In this document: positions 1 through 10,999 of the stretch, in pieces
Numbering within the stretch: the first letter of the stretch is position 1
How the letters are laid out: every line of letters begins with the position of its first letter
From: Episyrphus balteatus
Taxonomy: Eukaryota > Arthropoda > Insecta > Diptera > Syrphidae
Direction: 5' to 3'
Assembly: GCF_945859705.1 (NCBI RefSeq)
Contig: NC_079134.1
Coordinates: 67,824,625 to 67,888,624, forward strand
Length of the DNA: 64,000 nucleotides
The notes under the pieces: model-generated
Databases searched by the model: none
What the model was told of the DNA's origin: nothing
Seen by the model: the letters and a program-made list of their open reading frames with translations, nothing else
Translations under genes and position numbers: made by a program

Positions 1-120
1 TGATCAGGCTGGCTTGTGTCATCAACATCAGTTCTGAGTTCTTGTTCTTGCTGGATTGTGTCATCATCATTTGCTTCCTGATCATGCTGGCTTGTGTCAT
101 CAGCATTAGTACTTCATATC
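1..120. repeat. short degenerate direct repeats
   Basis: The 17-mer GCTGGCTTGTGTCATCA occurs at about 8-24 and again at 86-102, with a degenerate third copy near 50-66. Spacing is about 40 bp. This is probably a minisatellite at the edge of the window. No coding signal is seen. Confidence 0.5.
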
Positions 121-150
121 AGACTTACATTGAGAACAAATACATTTGAA

Positions 151-286
151 TAAATTAAGTATACGTACATAAACATACATAGTCAATTACTTTACAACAT
201 AGATTACGTTTACAATATTAAAACAAACATAAATAACAATTACATTTATAAATTAAGTGTACGTATAAAAACATACATAGTCAACA
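151..286. repeat. ~100-bp tandem duplication
   Basis: A 36-bp block at 151-186 recurs with few changes at about 251-286, giving a period near 100 bp. It lies just beyond the end of the Penelope-like coding sequence read on the minus strand. It may be part of that element's 3' non-coding end, but this is inference. Confidence 0.45.
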
Positions 287-299
287 TGTAACATAAATG

Positions 300-884
300 T
301 GTGGTGAAAGACTATGGCAGATTTAAATTCAGCAAAGGTGATCTATTTAACTCTAACATATCATTTAATAAAGTAATTGTGTTTTTCTTTTTGTTTATTT
401 CAAGAGCTTCTAATAAGTCTAGTTTTTTACTTTTATTACATGTGTGGAAAATCTTAAATTCGTCATTGCATGTATGGTTCTCTTCGATTAGGTGATTTGA
501 GTAGTTTGACTTATCTGTTTTGTGTGTATATGCATGTTTATGTTCTTTAAAACGTTGTTTAAATGCCCGACCTGTTTGACCTATATACTTTTTATCACAT
601 TAACCACAGCTTAGTTCGTATACACCTGATTGTTCTACTTTATTCGTTTTGTCTTTATTATTCTTTAAATTATTTTGGAAAGATTTATTTGTTTTAAACG
701 CTATGTTTATATTATATTTTTAAATTGATTTGAAATTTTATTTGAAAGTTGGCCAACATGTAATAACATGATATATTTTGCTTTCTTTTGTTGTCGGAAA
801 AACTTCATTTATGGCTTTTTTATATTGAACTTTTTTAATTAAATTATCTATTATAATGGGATCATAACCATTGTTAAAGGCTAT
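300..884 (-). pseudogene. Penelope-like element: linker and GIY-YIG endonuclease
   Basis: The minus strand reads NNGYDPIIIDNLI near 830-880, a conserved linker of Penelope-like elements. It then reads GVYELSCG, an in-frame stop, and CDKKYIGQTGRAFKQRFKEH near 535-625. This is the GIY-YIG nuclease core, with the catalytic Tyr and Arg and a CxxC-like pair whose spacing is broken by the stop. GIY-YIG enzymes nick target DNA to prime reverse transcription in this family. A frameshift lies between the linker and the nuclease. The upstream part of the ORF resumes beyond the insertion at 2778, where the reading IELQIIKQI joins this segment. Confidence 0.8.
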
Positions 885-2774
885 CAGCCTTATTTATTAG
901 ATTTCACTAAACAGCTTTAAACGGCTGCATAGTTATACAATACATAAAGTTTTATGTAGCCTTTATGCAACGTTACATAAATTTCAATTTATTAAACATT
1001 TTCCTAGCCATTATTGTTATGCTAGGTTTGTGTCCAAATAAGTACTAAAAATGGAAAATTAGTACGACAAACAACTCCATCTGTCGATAAAATAACTCCA
1101 TCTGATTCAAAAATAAACAAAAAAAAAAATAAACAAAAACGTGAACGAAAGTTCTCAATGTCATATATGTATGTAGAAGAAAATCTCTAAAAAAACACAT
1201 TTCATTTGATAACAAATTGTTCACATGTATGAAAATGTAGACACATAAGAAAAAGATGAATACACAGACACACATGAATTTATAAGCACTGCGGCCAAAA
1301 TTTCTCGAAAATTATATCAGGAACAAATCTGCAAATTTCTTATTTTTTGATGTATACATCTATACAGGGTGTCCCACAGTCACCGCCCCAAACGAAAACC
1401 ATGAACTCCTGAGGTCATTTTAAGTCGAAAAACTTAAGAGGTAATTTTCTCGTTTTCGTCCCGTTTTCGAGTTACCACGGTTTTTATGATTTTTGTTCTC
1501 TTTTCCCTTATCTAGCTTTATCTTTGCCAAACTACGTTTGATTTGAAAAATTTTTTTTACAACCAATCAAGAATTTATTACAGTTTTAGTTTGTCTCAAA
1601 ACTTTTTTTTTCTGTGGACAACCGTTTCTCCACAATTTTGCATCAAACACGATTTTCTTCGTTTTTTAAGCTGTTTTTTACACTTTCATACCATTTAAGT
1701 CAAAAAAACACGTTAATGAGTATTAATTTTCTGTGCTTTTTATTAAAGCCCAGTTTATTTTTATAAAAAAAATAAGTTTTATTTCATAAAAAAGGCTACT
1801 GAAATTAATTAAAAAAAATAAACAAACTGAGTGAATTAAAAAAAAATAATTTTTAAATACAAAATTTATTTAAATGAATTAAAACTTTTTCTGAGCTTTA
1901 TTTATTTGTTCTTTTCTTAACCACAATAGCTCAGAAAAAGTTTTTAATTCATTTAAATTATTTTTTTTTTTTTTTAATTATTTTTTTTTTAATTCACTCA
2001 GTTTGTTTATTTTTTTTAATTACTTTCAGTAGCCTTTTTTATGAAATAAAACTTATTTTTTTTATAAAAATAAACTGGGCTTTAATAAAAAACACAAAAA
2101 ATTAATACTCATTAACGTGTTTTTTTGACTTAAATGATATGAAAGTGTAAAAAACAACTTAAAAAACGAAGAAAATTGTGTTTGATGCAAAATTGTGGAG
2201 AAACGGTTGTCCGCAGAAAAAAAAGTTTTGAGACAAACTAAAACTGTAATAAATTCTTGATTGGTTGTAAAAAAAATTTTTCATATCAAACGTAGTTTGG
2301 CAAAGATAAAGCCAGATAAGGGAAAAGAGAACAAAAATCATACAAACCGTGGTAACTCGAAAACGGGACGAAAACGAGAAAATTACCTCTTAAGTTTTTC
2401 GACTTAAAATTACCTCAGGAATCCATGGTTTTCGTTTGGGGCGGTGACTGTGGGACACCCTGTATACTATAGTTAACTTCAAGTTGTTCATTTAATTGAA
2501 AATGTAATCAAAAAAATAAATTTTTCAATGAAAAAACAAAAATATATACAATTATTGACATTTTTTTCTTTTTCTGAAAATTATGTGAAGTTCAATTGAC
2601 ATTTAAGCAAAATAAATTCTTATTCAGGCTCTAAACAACCTAAAAACGCGTTTAGCTTATACAACCTTTATTAAACCTTGCATAAATATTATAAATCACA
2701 ATTTTTTGTTTAAATACATTATAAAGAGTACATAATGCTATGTACTCTCTATGATGAGTTTTTAAATAGGGCTG
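885..2774. mobile_element. DNA element with CAGCC termini, 3-bp TSD (TAT)
   Basis: The left end CAGCCTTATTTA and the inverted right end CAGCCCTATTTA match over about 12 bp. TAT flanks both sides (882-884 and 2775-2777), and removing the element restores the Penelope reading frame between IIKQI and FNNGYDP. No transposase is recognised in the roughly 800 bp outside the nested foldback at 1365-2462. Three-base duplications occur in PIF/Harbinger and CACTA groups, but the superfamily is not clear from these ends. Confidence 0.7.
1365..2462. mobile_element. palindromic foldback element, CAGGGTGTCCCAC termini
   Basis: The sequence from CAGGGTGTCCCACAGTCACC at 1365 is repeated in inverse to 2462, giving two arms of about 535 bp around a small loop near 1898-1928. 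TATA flanks both ends (1361-1364 and 2463-2466), compatible with a TA target site as in Tc1/mariner. The arms differ by only scattered bases. There is no transposase, so it is non-autonomous. It is nested inside the 885-2774 element. Confidence 0.8.
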
Positions 2775-2777
2775 TAT

Positions 2778-4320
2778 TTGTTTTATTATTTGTAACTCTA
2801 TATTATAATTATTATGATTAAGTGGTATAGAAAGCAATCTATATATGTATATGGTTATAAAATGTAGACATTTTATGGGAGTATGGATGAAGTGAGTTGT
2901 TATGTATGATGGTATCACTATGTGTTGGCTTATGATAAATGTTAAACTCTAATTTATTACTTTTTCTGCTTATAGTAAGGTCTAAGAAATTAATTTTATT
3001 ATTTTTCTCTAGTTCTATTGTAAAATTTATATTTTTATGTAAACTGTTAATGTAATTGAAAAACATATCTAATTGTCTTGTGGTGCCTGTCCAACAACAA
3101 ATTATATCGTCAACATAACGATACCAAAATAGTAAATTTTTGCTCATAGGGTTCTTCATAATTTCTACTTCTAAACTATTCATGAATATTTCTGCAAGTA
3201 AAGGACTGATAGGGTCACCCATTATCAAACCATCACTAGAGCTAAACAACTTATTTTGAAATTGAAAGTAATTTTGTTTTAAACAAACATTTTAAACTTT
3301 TAAAATTTCTGTTGATGTTGGGTAACTAATTTCATTTTTATTTAATAACATGTGAATAATCTGCTGTACTTCTTGGACTGGCACACTAGGAAACAAATTT
3401 TCTACATCAAATGAGATTTGCATTTGGTGGAATATTTATGTTCTGTAGGTTGTTAGTTAACAGTATAGAATTTTTAATACTATGGGTTGAAATAAACTTG
3501 GTATGATATGAGATGAGATCTATTAATTTCTTAGATAATTTGTAAGATGGTGAGCTATTAAAAGATACTACAGGTCTAATGGGGTTATTGTTTTTATGTA
3601 GTTTGATTAATGAATATAATTTTGGAGGTTGTGGATTCATCTGGACTATAGAGTAATATGGAAATTGGGATAAAATGGAACAGTTTTTTTGTAAATTAAG
3701 GATTTCTTTCTAATATTTCATTGTTGGATCGTCTTTCAACACAATGAACGTTTTAGTATTTAGAAAATCTAATGTTTTATTAATATATTGGTTTTTATGT
3801 ATTGTTATGATTGTTTGACCTTTGTCTGCATGAGTTACAATAATATCATTAGAATTAATTTTCTTATTTAAATTAAAAGTCATATTTCTGTAGTAATAAT
3901 GTAATTTATTAATCATTAAACTATTGTCGAACTTTATAATATTTGTTAAATCATATCTTTCTTTTTGTATATTGTTTTTAAGGTTTTCAGGTAGGACATT
4001 TGAGTTACATAAAATTGCTTCACATTTAATAGCTAAGTTTTCTTTTAATTTATTTGATTTATCAATGTTAAAGTTAAATTTAAAACCCTTTTCTAAAATT
4101 CGCTTTCTTCTTTTGAAAAATTTACGTTTGATAAATTTACAAATCTATGGTAAAACTCATGTTGCGAATACTGATTGTTTAAATGATCAGTATTTATATT
4201 ATTATTATCTTTTTTCATTAAACTTTTTAAATTAATAATTTTATTTTTTTGTTTAATGTATTTTTTATGTATGATATCTTGAATTTTAGATCCTATTTCA
4301 TTATCTACAACATTGAATTC
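2778..4320 (-). pseudogene. Penelope-like reverse transcriptase, frameshifted
   Basis: From high to low coordinates the minus strand gives: FVNLSNVNFS (about 4130) with an in-frame stop soon after; DIIVTHADKGQTIITIH (about 3830); PPKLYSLIKLHKNNNPIRPV (about 3600); SFDVENLFPSVPVQ (about 3400); GLIMGDPISPLLAEIFMNSL (3225-3166); and YRYVDDIICCW near 3120, the catalytic YVDD box. These are the ordered RT motifs of Penelope-like elements. At least three frameshifts or stops separate the pieces, for example near 3250-3300 and 2850. No single ORF exceeds about 136 codons. The enzyme would copy element RNA at a nicked target; this copy cannot. Confidence 0.85.
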
Positions 4321-4818
4321 GATAAAATGAAGTCTATATAAAAGTTCTGTGTGAACTACCTTAAGATAGTGTACGTATCAAGATATGTACACAAGACATT
4401 TGGTTCTATAACGAGTGCATAAAACATCAACTTGTTCCGAAGTATATAAATATTAAAACTAACTTCAATAACACATCATCAAGAAAGGCAATAACAACAG
4501 CAGTTAGAAAATGGCTGTCAGAAGATAGAAGTAAGTCTTTTAATAAAAGAGACAGTTTAAGTGTTTATCTTAAAGTAGTTCACACAGAACTTTTATATAG
4601 ACTTCATTTTATCGAATTCAATGTTGTAGATAATGAAATAAGATCTAAAATTCAAGATATCATACAAAAAAAATATATAAACAAAAAAATAAAATTATTA
4701 ATTTAAAAAGTTTAATGAAAAAAGATAATAATAATATAAATACTGATCATTTAAACAATCAGTATTCGCAACATGAGTTTTACCATAGATTTGTAAATTT
4801 ATCAAACGTAAATTTCTC
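4120..4818. repeat. inverted repeat of Penelope-like 5' ends
   Basis: The block 4120-4372 is repeated in inverse at about 4565-4818, with small differences and a spacer of about 195 bp. Penelope-like elements are known to carry partial direct or inverted terminal copies, so this may be part of their integration structure rather than two independent insertions. Confidence 0.75.
4373..4818 (+). pseudogene. second Penelope-like copy, N-terminal part, inverted
   Basis: The + strand reads WFYNECIKHQLVPKYINIKT, then SSRKAITTAVRKWLSEDRS, then VHTELLYRLHFIEFNVVDNE up to a stop at 4704-4706. After a frameshift it reads NNQYSQHEFYHRFVNLSNVN and breaks at 4818, where the next foldback begins. The first block matches the conserved start of Penelope-like proteins (a cysteine followed by VPK). 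Its 3' part is the inverted counterpart of 4120-4372, so two 5' regions meet head to head. The ~195-bp spacer 4373-4566 is present only in this copy. Confidence 0.75.
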
Positions 4819-6463
4819 AAACATAAAAAAAATCAAATAAATCGATTTTTTTAGTTTTTTTACTTTTTGGTTGTGTCTCTTATTTGGGATGAGATCGACA
4901 TTAACCCCTTGTAGTCCCATGTGACATTTCTGTAACAAACCGAAAAAGATAGCCCAAAAGCTGTAAAAAAATATATTTTTATTCTTTTAAAGCTTCTTAC
5001 ATAATCTTTAAGAATTGCTTTATCGAAATAATGCGCCATATTTCTAACAAATATCACCAATAGTTTTTAATTGGCAGTTTATGTTGAAAGTTCGGCTTTT
5101 TTGGAAAACAAGCAAATTTATGTAAAAACTACGAAATTCAGAAAAAATATTTTTCTTGCGTAAACTAACGGGGTTTTATTTTTGGATTTTAGGAATGCGC
5201 CTAAAAATAAATATTAGATAGCTTTTTATTTGAATTTTTGCATTTATATACAAAAATAAATTATTTAAACTTTTTTTTTTACTGCGTAAATTTCGAAATA
5301 ACTAAGCAAATAATGAATTCATTGAATTTTAAAAAAATACGTGTTTTATTATAGCTAAAGCCCTTTCGATTTACATTAATTATTTTAAAATTTACGATGT
5401 TGGGTTACAAGGGGTTAACATTGCTCTAATAAAAGATTGAACATTAAATTTTCTTTAAAATGCTGGTCTTAATAAATTTCTTCATTGAAAATTACCCGAA
5501 GTATGGCCATTTGAACCTATCTTTTTTTCGCAGATTCAGTTTTTCTCAAGTAAAAAAGAAACATTTGGGGGGTACGATAACTTAGCAACCAAGAATTGAT
5601 AGCAGTTTTTTGTAGAAGGGCTAAATACAATAATTTTTTATTATGGCAGGGGGTGTCTATCCTCCCCCGTTTAGGCGGGAGGGGTAATTTTCTAAAAAAA
5701 AAATACTTAAAATCAAAAAATTTTATTAAAAAACAACGGCAACACTTACAGTTATGAACAACACTTTTTCGAAAGCTAAAATTATACACTTAATTTAAAT
5801 TTTTAATCAATTGTTTTCAAAATAAATGAATGAGCATGGTAAAGAAAGTAGTTTTTCTATTTTTCTAGGAAAACAAGAAGGCATAGGAACATAATCATTT
5901 TCAGTGTTTGTTAAGAAATCAATTGAGGCTGTTTACTTTATCGATAAACTTCGTATTGAAATCCACAGTCTTTACTTTTTTTTAAACTTGTTTTTTCTTA
6001 AATTTTGGCTTTGAAATCGTTTATTTCGAAATACTCGCTTTAAATAAATTCATTTTAAAATTTAAATTAAGTGTATAATAGCTTCCGAAAAAAGTATCGT
6101 TCATAACTGTAAGTGTTGCCGTTGTGTTTTAATAATATATTTTGATTTTAAGTATTTTTTTTAAATTACAACTACCGCCCTCCCATAGTAAAAAATGATT
6201 GAATTTAACAATTCTACTTTCCCCTCAAATGTTTATTTTTTACTTGAGACAAACTGAATCTGCGAAAAAAAGATAGGTTCAAATGGCCATACTTCGGTTA
6301 ATTTTCAATGAAAAAATTTATTAAGACCAGCATTTTAAAGAAAATTTAATGTTCAATCTTTTATTAGAGCAATGTTAATGTCGATCTCTTACCAAATAAG
6401 AGACACAACCAAAAAGTAAAAAAACTAAAAAAAATGGATTTTTTTTTGATTTTTTTTATGTTT
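4819..6463. mobile_element. palindromic element with nested piggyBac-like MITE
   Basis: The left arm starts at AAACATAAAAAAAATCAAA near 4819 and the right arm ends with its complement near 6463. Arms can be followed inward to about 5800 and 6060. Excluding the insertion at 4901-5418, each arm is about 400-460 bp. A C-rich hairpin block lies near 5645-5690 (CCTCCCCCGTTTAGGCGGGA) and recurs near 18530 and 57050. No coding capacity is convincing; short frames here are by-products of the palindrome. The right arm keeps the uninterrupted insertion site of the nested MITE. Confidence 0.75.
4901..5418. mobile_element. piggyBac-like MITE with TTAA target duplication
   Basis: The element is bounded by TTAA at 4901-4904 and 5415-5418, with terminal inverted repeats beginning CCCCTTGTA and ending TACAAGGGG. 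TTAA duplication is diagnostic of piggyBac-type integration. The other arm of the host palindrome, near 6370-6390, has the same flanks joined by a single TTAA, a direct empty-site control. There is no transposase ORF in the ~510 bp, so it is non-autonomous. Confidence 0.85.
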
Positions 6464-7120
6464 GTTTTGACTGTTTTGGTAAGGAAATTTTTTTTATCAA
6501 TTTAAAAAAAAAAACATTATTATTATAGGAAATTTAATTCCCTACAAAATGTGTTAAGTGCAATATCTCAAAATTATGCTTTGTTTACGAGATATATTGA
6601 AAAAAAAACAAAAAGGGGGCTTTTGCACACCTATCTTCAGTTTCCACCCTCTCATTTAATAGCGCTCCGCGGTTTTATCTTCTTTTATAACCCATTGAAC
6701 GATTCCTGCAAAAAAACCCGTGAATGTCTTACTTCCTTTCTGAAAGACATAATCAATAGCCGTAATTTTGGCGTTGGTGAAAAAATAGAAGGTTTCGTAA
6801 TTTTCAGTTTTCTCAAAAAGTAAAAGAGATTTTGACTTCTAATTTTCGGTGTTTGACTCAAAATATATAAGAGAAATACAAATTTAAAAAAAAATAGTAC
6901 TTAATTGGGTAGATTTTTTGAAAATAAAACTGTACTTTTTTGAATTTTTTTTCAAAATTTTGTGTTTGAACATTTTTTTTTTCAAAAACTATTGATCAAA
7001 ACACATTTATTTAAAAATCAGCAAGTAGTTTGAGTTTTTATCTTTGAAAAAAGCTATCGTTTATTATCGTAAGTGTTGCCGTTGTCTTAAAATATTTTTT
7101 TTTTTAATTTAAGGTCGATT
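6464..7120. repeat. degenerate relative of hAT-type palindromes
   Basis: This AT-rich segment has no recognisable gene. The phrase GGAAATTTAATTCCCTACAA near 6530-6549 recurs, with changes, inside the palindromes at 22415-23125 and 59163-60505. Near 7060-7090 it shares a GTAAGTGTTGCCGTTGT block with 5745 and 6110. It is probably an eroded non-autonomous element; boundaries cannot be fixed by eye. Confidence 0.4.
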
Positions 7121-7286
7121 TCCTAATTTTAAATTTTTTTGCACCTTCATGACAAATTCTACACATGTTCGCCACACTTACGGAAAGGCAGACCAGCGGT
7201 TTCTTGTATAACTCGGTGAAGACTATCTAGGGGTATGACTCTGAATACTAAGCAATTACCTGCAAACTTTAGGTCGCTGGCTCTCG

Positions 7287-7357
7287 GTCTACTTGTCTGC
7301 ATTTGCGAGATGGCACTTTTTAGATAGAAGTTAGTATTATCTAAAATATGGTGTATA
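7287..7357 (+). repeat. fragment of the ~165-bp repeat family
   Basis: About 70 bp containing CTTGTCTGCATTTGCGAGAT matches the monomers at 48945-49260. It is cut off at 7358, where the GGGTGCC foldback starts. The preceding stretch 7121-7286 shows nothing I recognise. Confidence 0.55.
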
Positions 7358-7358
7358 G

Positions 7359-9069
7359 GGGTGCCTATTGTTTCGCCTGTTTTTTTTACTTCGATTTCTG
7401 TTATTTCGTTTTTGACACAATTTTTTTTTATTAGTTCGCCATCCTTTATTTGGGTTTTCGTTTACTTCGTATTTCGATCACTTCGCCCAACTTTAACTTT
7501 GCCTTGTGTCTTCCTGATTTTTATTTATTTCGCATTTTCGTTACAAGTCCAATGTGTTGTTTCGCCAAGGTTCATTTCGCTTTTAGTTTATTTTGGCATC
7601 TGGTTATTCCGTCTTCAGTTTTGTGGATTGTTTTGGGTTTTGAAGACTTTTGGTTTAAAGATAGGCAAATCGTTATAATATAAGAGATCTGTTACTTTAA
7701 ATTGTAACGAATTCGTTGTTTTTTTTCTTTTTTGGGCATTTTTAAAATCAACAGGCACTCAAAATGACGCGAATTATTCGCCACCATTTTTTTCGCCCAT
7801 TTTTTTTGTGGATGTTAATAGCCTAAGGGCGTTAAAATTCGCACGAAGGCTATTAACATCCTCAAAAAAATGGAGAAACAATTCGCCTCATTCTGAGTGC
7901 CTGTTAATTTTAAAAATGCCCAAAAAATAAAAAAAAACAACGAATTCGTTACAATTTAAGGTAACAGATCTCTTATATTATAACGATTTGCCTATCTTTA
8001 AACCAAAAGTCTTCAAAACCCAAAACAATCCACAAAACTGAAGACGGAAAAACCAGATGCCAAAATAAACTAAAAGCGAAATGAACCTTGGCGAAACAAC
8101 TCATTGGACTTGTAATGAAAATTCGAAATAAATACAAATCAAGAAGACACGAGGCGAAGTTATATGTCGTTTTCCAAAATTCAAGGAGTGACACTCCTAG
8201 CTATATAATCACTCCAAAAGGAGTGATTTCAAATTCCAAAATTAAAAAAGGAGTGAATTTTTGGAGTGAATTCTTCACTCCCAAAATTTTGAGGGAGTTA
8301 CGGAGTGATTACCAATACTTCTACATTTGACTTCATGTACTGCTTGTCAAATTGTTGGGTGGTTGTTTTAATTTTTTTTTGTGAAGGAAATTATATTTAT
8401 TTACAAAAAAATTCAATAAAGTATTGTAAAAAATCACTAAAAGTGAATTTAAAAGATTGTGTTATTATTTTATTCATTATTTCGTATTACAAACACATGC
8501 AAAGCAAACGTCAAATCACTCCACTTGTCAAATTCTTCGTGAACAAATTCCAAAATTGCACGAAAAAGGAGTGATTCACTCCCGTAATTTTGGAAAACGA
8601 CAATAGTTGGGCGAAGTGATCAAAATACGAAGTAAACGAAAACCCAAATAAAGGATGGCGAACTAATCAAAAAAAATTGTGTCAAAAACGAAATAACAGA
8701 AATCGAAGTAAAAAAAGCGAAACAATAGGCACCCGCCTAAGGGCGTTCAAATTCGCGCGAATTTTAACGCCCTTAGGCTATTGACATCCACAAAAAAAAA
8801 ATGGGCGAAACAAATGGTGGCGAAATAATTAAAGTCCAAGTGAACCAAAGGCGACATAATTCCAAAACGAAATAATGAAAAAACCAAGTAATAAATAACA
8901 AAATAAACTAAAAACGAAGTCATAAGAAAACGGGGTATACTTTTGTCAAAATAAGAAAAACGAAATAAATAAAAAACTAAACAACAAAAATACGAAACAA
9001 TAAAATAGCGAATCGACTTAGACGAAACAATCAAAAACCGAAATAAGAAAAGCGAAACAAACCATACCC
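7359..9069. mobile_element. composite GGGTGCC/GGGTATGG foldback element
   Basis: The left arm starts GGGTGCCTATTG at 7359 and its inverted copy ends at 8734, interrupted by the MITE at 8165-8602. A second hairpin of CCTAAGGGCGTTAAAATTCG and its complement follows. A different right arm then runs to ACCATACCC at 9069. The second copy of this family at 27490-28276 has only one left arm, the hairpin and the right arm. So this copy looks like a duplicated and inverted derivative. No clean target duplication is seen here, unlike the second copy. It is non-coding and non-autonomous. Confidence 0.7.
8165..8602. mobile_element. MITE with TGTCGTTTTCC termini
   Basis: Terminal inverted repeats TGTCGTTTTCCAAAATT flank 438 bp. 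ATA is present on both sides (8162-8164 and 8603-8605), and the uninterrupted site is visible in the sister arm near 7485. The body has several copies of GGAGTGA in both orientations, as expected of subterminal transposase-binding repeats. No ORF is convincing. A 3-bp target site suggests a Harbinger-type origin, which is tentative. Confidence 0.7.
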
Positions 9070-9079
9070 GCCGAGGCTA

Positions 9080-9472
9080 GTCAAAATAAGCCTTTGGCTG
9101 TTTCAAGCCTGGCTGCGGTTATGTCTCTATGTTTAAAATTAGGGAGTAAAAATACTTTAATGCTACTTTTAACTAGAATGCAAGATCTTGGTCACCTTTG
9201 TGTGTTGCATACAGTATGTAGTATCCAGGAGTCCTTAGTCCCTTCACCATGGATTTAACAATCCACGGTTCTTGGATAAGGACGATGTCATCCGCTTGTT
9301 GTGTTAGGCGTAGGATTAGGGAGGCCAAAGCCTTGATGGAGTGCTGAAGGTTAGCCGTATCATTTTGGCTAGATAGATCAACCTCCAACACGGTGATGTC
9401 GTCGTCCTCCAACTCAGAAGATGAGTTTAAAAGATCATCCTCATTCAGAGGACTAATATCAAAGTCTAACAA
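9080..9472 (-). pseudogene. non-LTR retrotransposon endonuclease fragment
   Basis: The minus strand reads LQHSIKALASLILRLTQQAD followed by DIVLIQEPWIV and GLRTPGYYILYA. After a one-base shift it reads ILVKSSIKVFLLPNF and DITAARLE. This is the start of an apurinic-type endonuclease of a LINE; the Gln-Glu-Pro-Trp motif carries the metal-binding Glu. The rest, including the RT, is missing beyond 9069, where the foldback begins. The region 9473-9660 upstream may be its 5' leader. Confidence 0.65.
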
Positions 9473-9660
9473 ACTGTCGACGTTTTGGAGAAGACTACTA
9501 TCATAAACGGTTTGCTATTACCCTCTTTATCGTGAGGGTATTAGCAGACCAGTGATGAAGATGATATTAGGCGTGTTTTTTTGGCATCGCTCTCTGCAGC
9601 CAAATTCGATTTCCCAAAAAAACGTTTCCGCAGTTGCCCATCCGCAGCTGTCAGATAATA

Positions 9661-10290
9661 AAACAACAACAAAAAAAAAAAAATTTAGTTCAAGATTATT
9701 TTTTAGTAGTTTTTACGCATAATTAATTTATTTTTTGAAACGTAAGAAATAAAACAAAATGAATTAAATTGCTGAAAATGGTTTTTCCTGATTTTCAATT
9801 TGTACATCCATCTGCATTTGTTCAAAGTTTGATTTTTTTATTTTGGTTTTGCTTTCGTATAAGTTTTTGACATATTGGGATATGGTTGTAGATTTGTGGT
9901 CAGTCGTCGTTCATGAAATTGAAGTTTTTATAGGTGGCCCGTTTATATGCAGAGTCGAACGATCGAAGTTGAAATTCGTATGTGAAATGTGGAAGACTTG
10001 TTTTAATTTTGACAATAGGGGTAAAAATTTGTATAAATAACTTGTATAAATAACTAAACTTTGTATAAATAAAGCAGAAAAATAAAAAAAAATAATTAAA
10101 TAGAGTTTCTAGCTTGAATACAAACTTTTTCAAAAACTAGTCCTTTTCTAAGTGTGTTTTTTTATAAGGAGAGAGGTGTTGTATGGCCTGTAACTTTTTA
10201 GTTAATTGTCAAATGCATGACTTTAAATTGTGGTTGTATCCTTATTAAATTTTAATCATTCAACACTCTTGTTTGAACAAAATAACGGTT
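9661..10290. other. no recognised feature
   Basis: AT-rich DNA with poly-A stretches. Two frames of 65-77 codons overlap here on opposite strands, but neither resembles a known family or uses splice signals. It lies in the intron upstream of the visible Snx1 exons. Confidence 0.5.
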
Positions 10291-10296
10291 GTTTTC

Positions 10297-10879
10297 CTAT
10301 AAAGTAAGGACTTTGTCAGTTGGTGAAACATGTTTTTTGACATAAAAACCAGACAAATACCGATTTCTATCGCTTCCTCTTGTTCGAAATTGTTTGAATT
10401 GTCGTGAAATATTTGACATATTATTAAAACATTCTGTGTATATAGATTTTCGAGACTGGTTACCGTTATATTTATTAAATATGTTGAGCTGAATGTTCTG
10501 AGGGACCTGCTTTCGAAACATTGTTACAATGAAACATTCCACAAGTCTTAGTTGAACCAAACTAATGAACAACACTTGTTATAATAAGTTTATTCAATTT
10601 CATTCCAAATCTACCCGTAAAACTGCTTTTTACCAATATTATGTAAAAATTTAGGACAAAGTTGCATATGTTTTGCACAGACAAATTCAACGATTTTTTG
10701 TTATTTTATTTTTAAAACCCATTGAAGAATGATTTTTTTTATAAAAAGTTTAGAGATACAAAGTATCTCTCAGAGCGTTCCCCCATATAAATTGCAATAC
10801 TCATTTATGAGCGGAAGCAGGCAAAAAATAAATAGGAAATAGTAAGTTGAAGCAGTTGCAAATGTTTTGCACAGCACTG
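10297..10879 (-). pseudogene. Tc1-like transposon, 5' half
   Basis: The right terminus on the minus strand begins CAGTGCTGTGCAAAACATTT with TA outside (10880-10881). A second copy of GCAAAACAT-type sequence lies 200 bp inward (10661-10680), the IR/DR layout of Tc1-like elements. The minus-strand frame 10297-10575 reads NISRQFKQFRTRGSDRN and VSPTDKVLTL, resembling the paired helix-turn-helix and GS-N linker at the start of Tc1-like transposases. The DDE core is absent, so the element is truncated near 10290. Confidence 0.6.
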
Positions 10880-10999
10880 TACATTTACATAGACAAGAAA
10901 CTTTAAACTGAAAAGAACTGTGTTTAGGTGTTTTTCGGCGTTCGGGATCGGAGAGAATCAGAAAGTTTCGGAATTGATTACGTTTCTCTTTATTTTAAG

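Larger units (their letters stand above)
145..4372 (-). mobile_element. Penelope-like retroelement, decayed
   Basis: Read on the minus strand, the segment encodes in order an N-terminal region, a Penelope-type reverse transcriptase and a C-terminal GIY-YIG endonuclease, which is the domain order of endonuclease-bearing Penelope-like elements. It is interrupted by the DNA element at 885-2774 and by several frameshifts and stops, so it is a pseudogene. At its 5' side (near 4312-4372) it meets a second partial copy in inverted orientation. Family assignment is firm; activity is not expected. Confidence 0.85.

Noticed and set aside
5517..5789. 90-codon frame with a basic and proline-rich segment
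   Set aside because: It lies within palindrome arms and translates the C-rich hairpin; a partly similar frame arises near 18523 from the same hairpin in an unrelated setting.
7450..8194. Repeated hydrophobic frames (MGFRLLRISIT... and relatives, also at 27577)
   Set aside because: They are translations of the GGGTGCC foldback arms, which are non-coding; the same sequence appears in both orientations.
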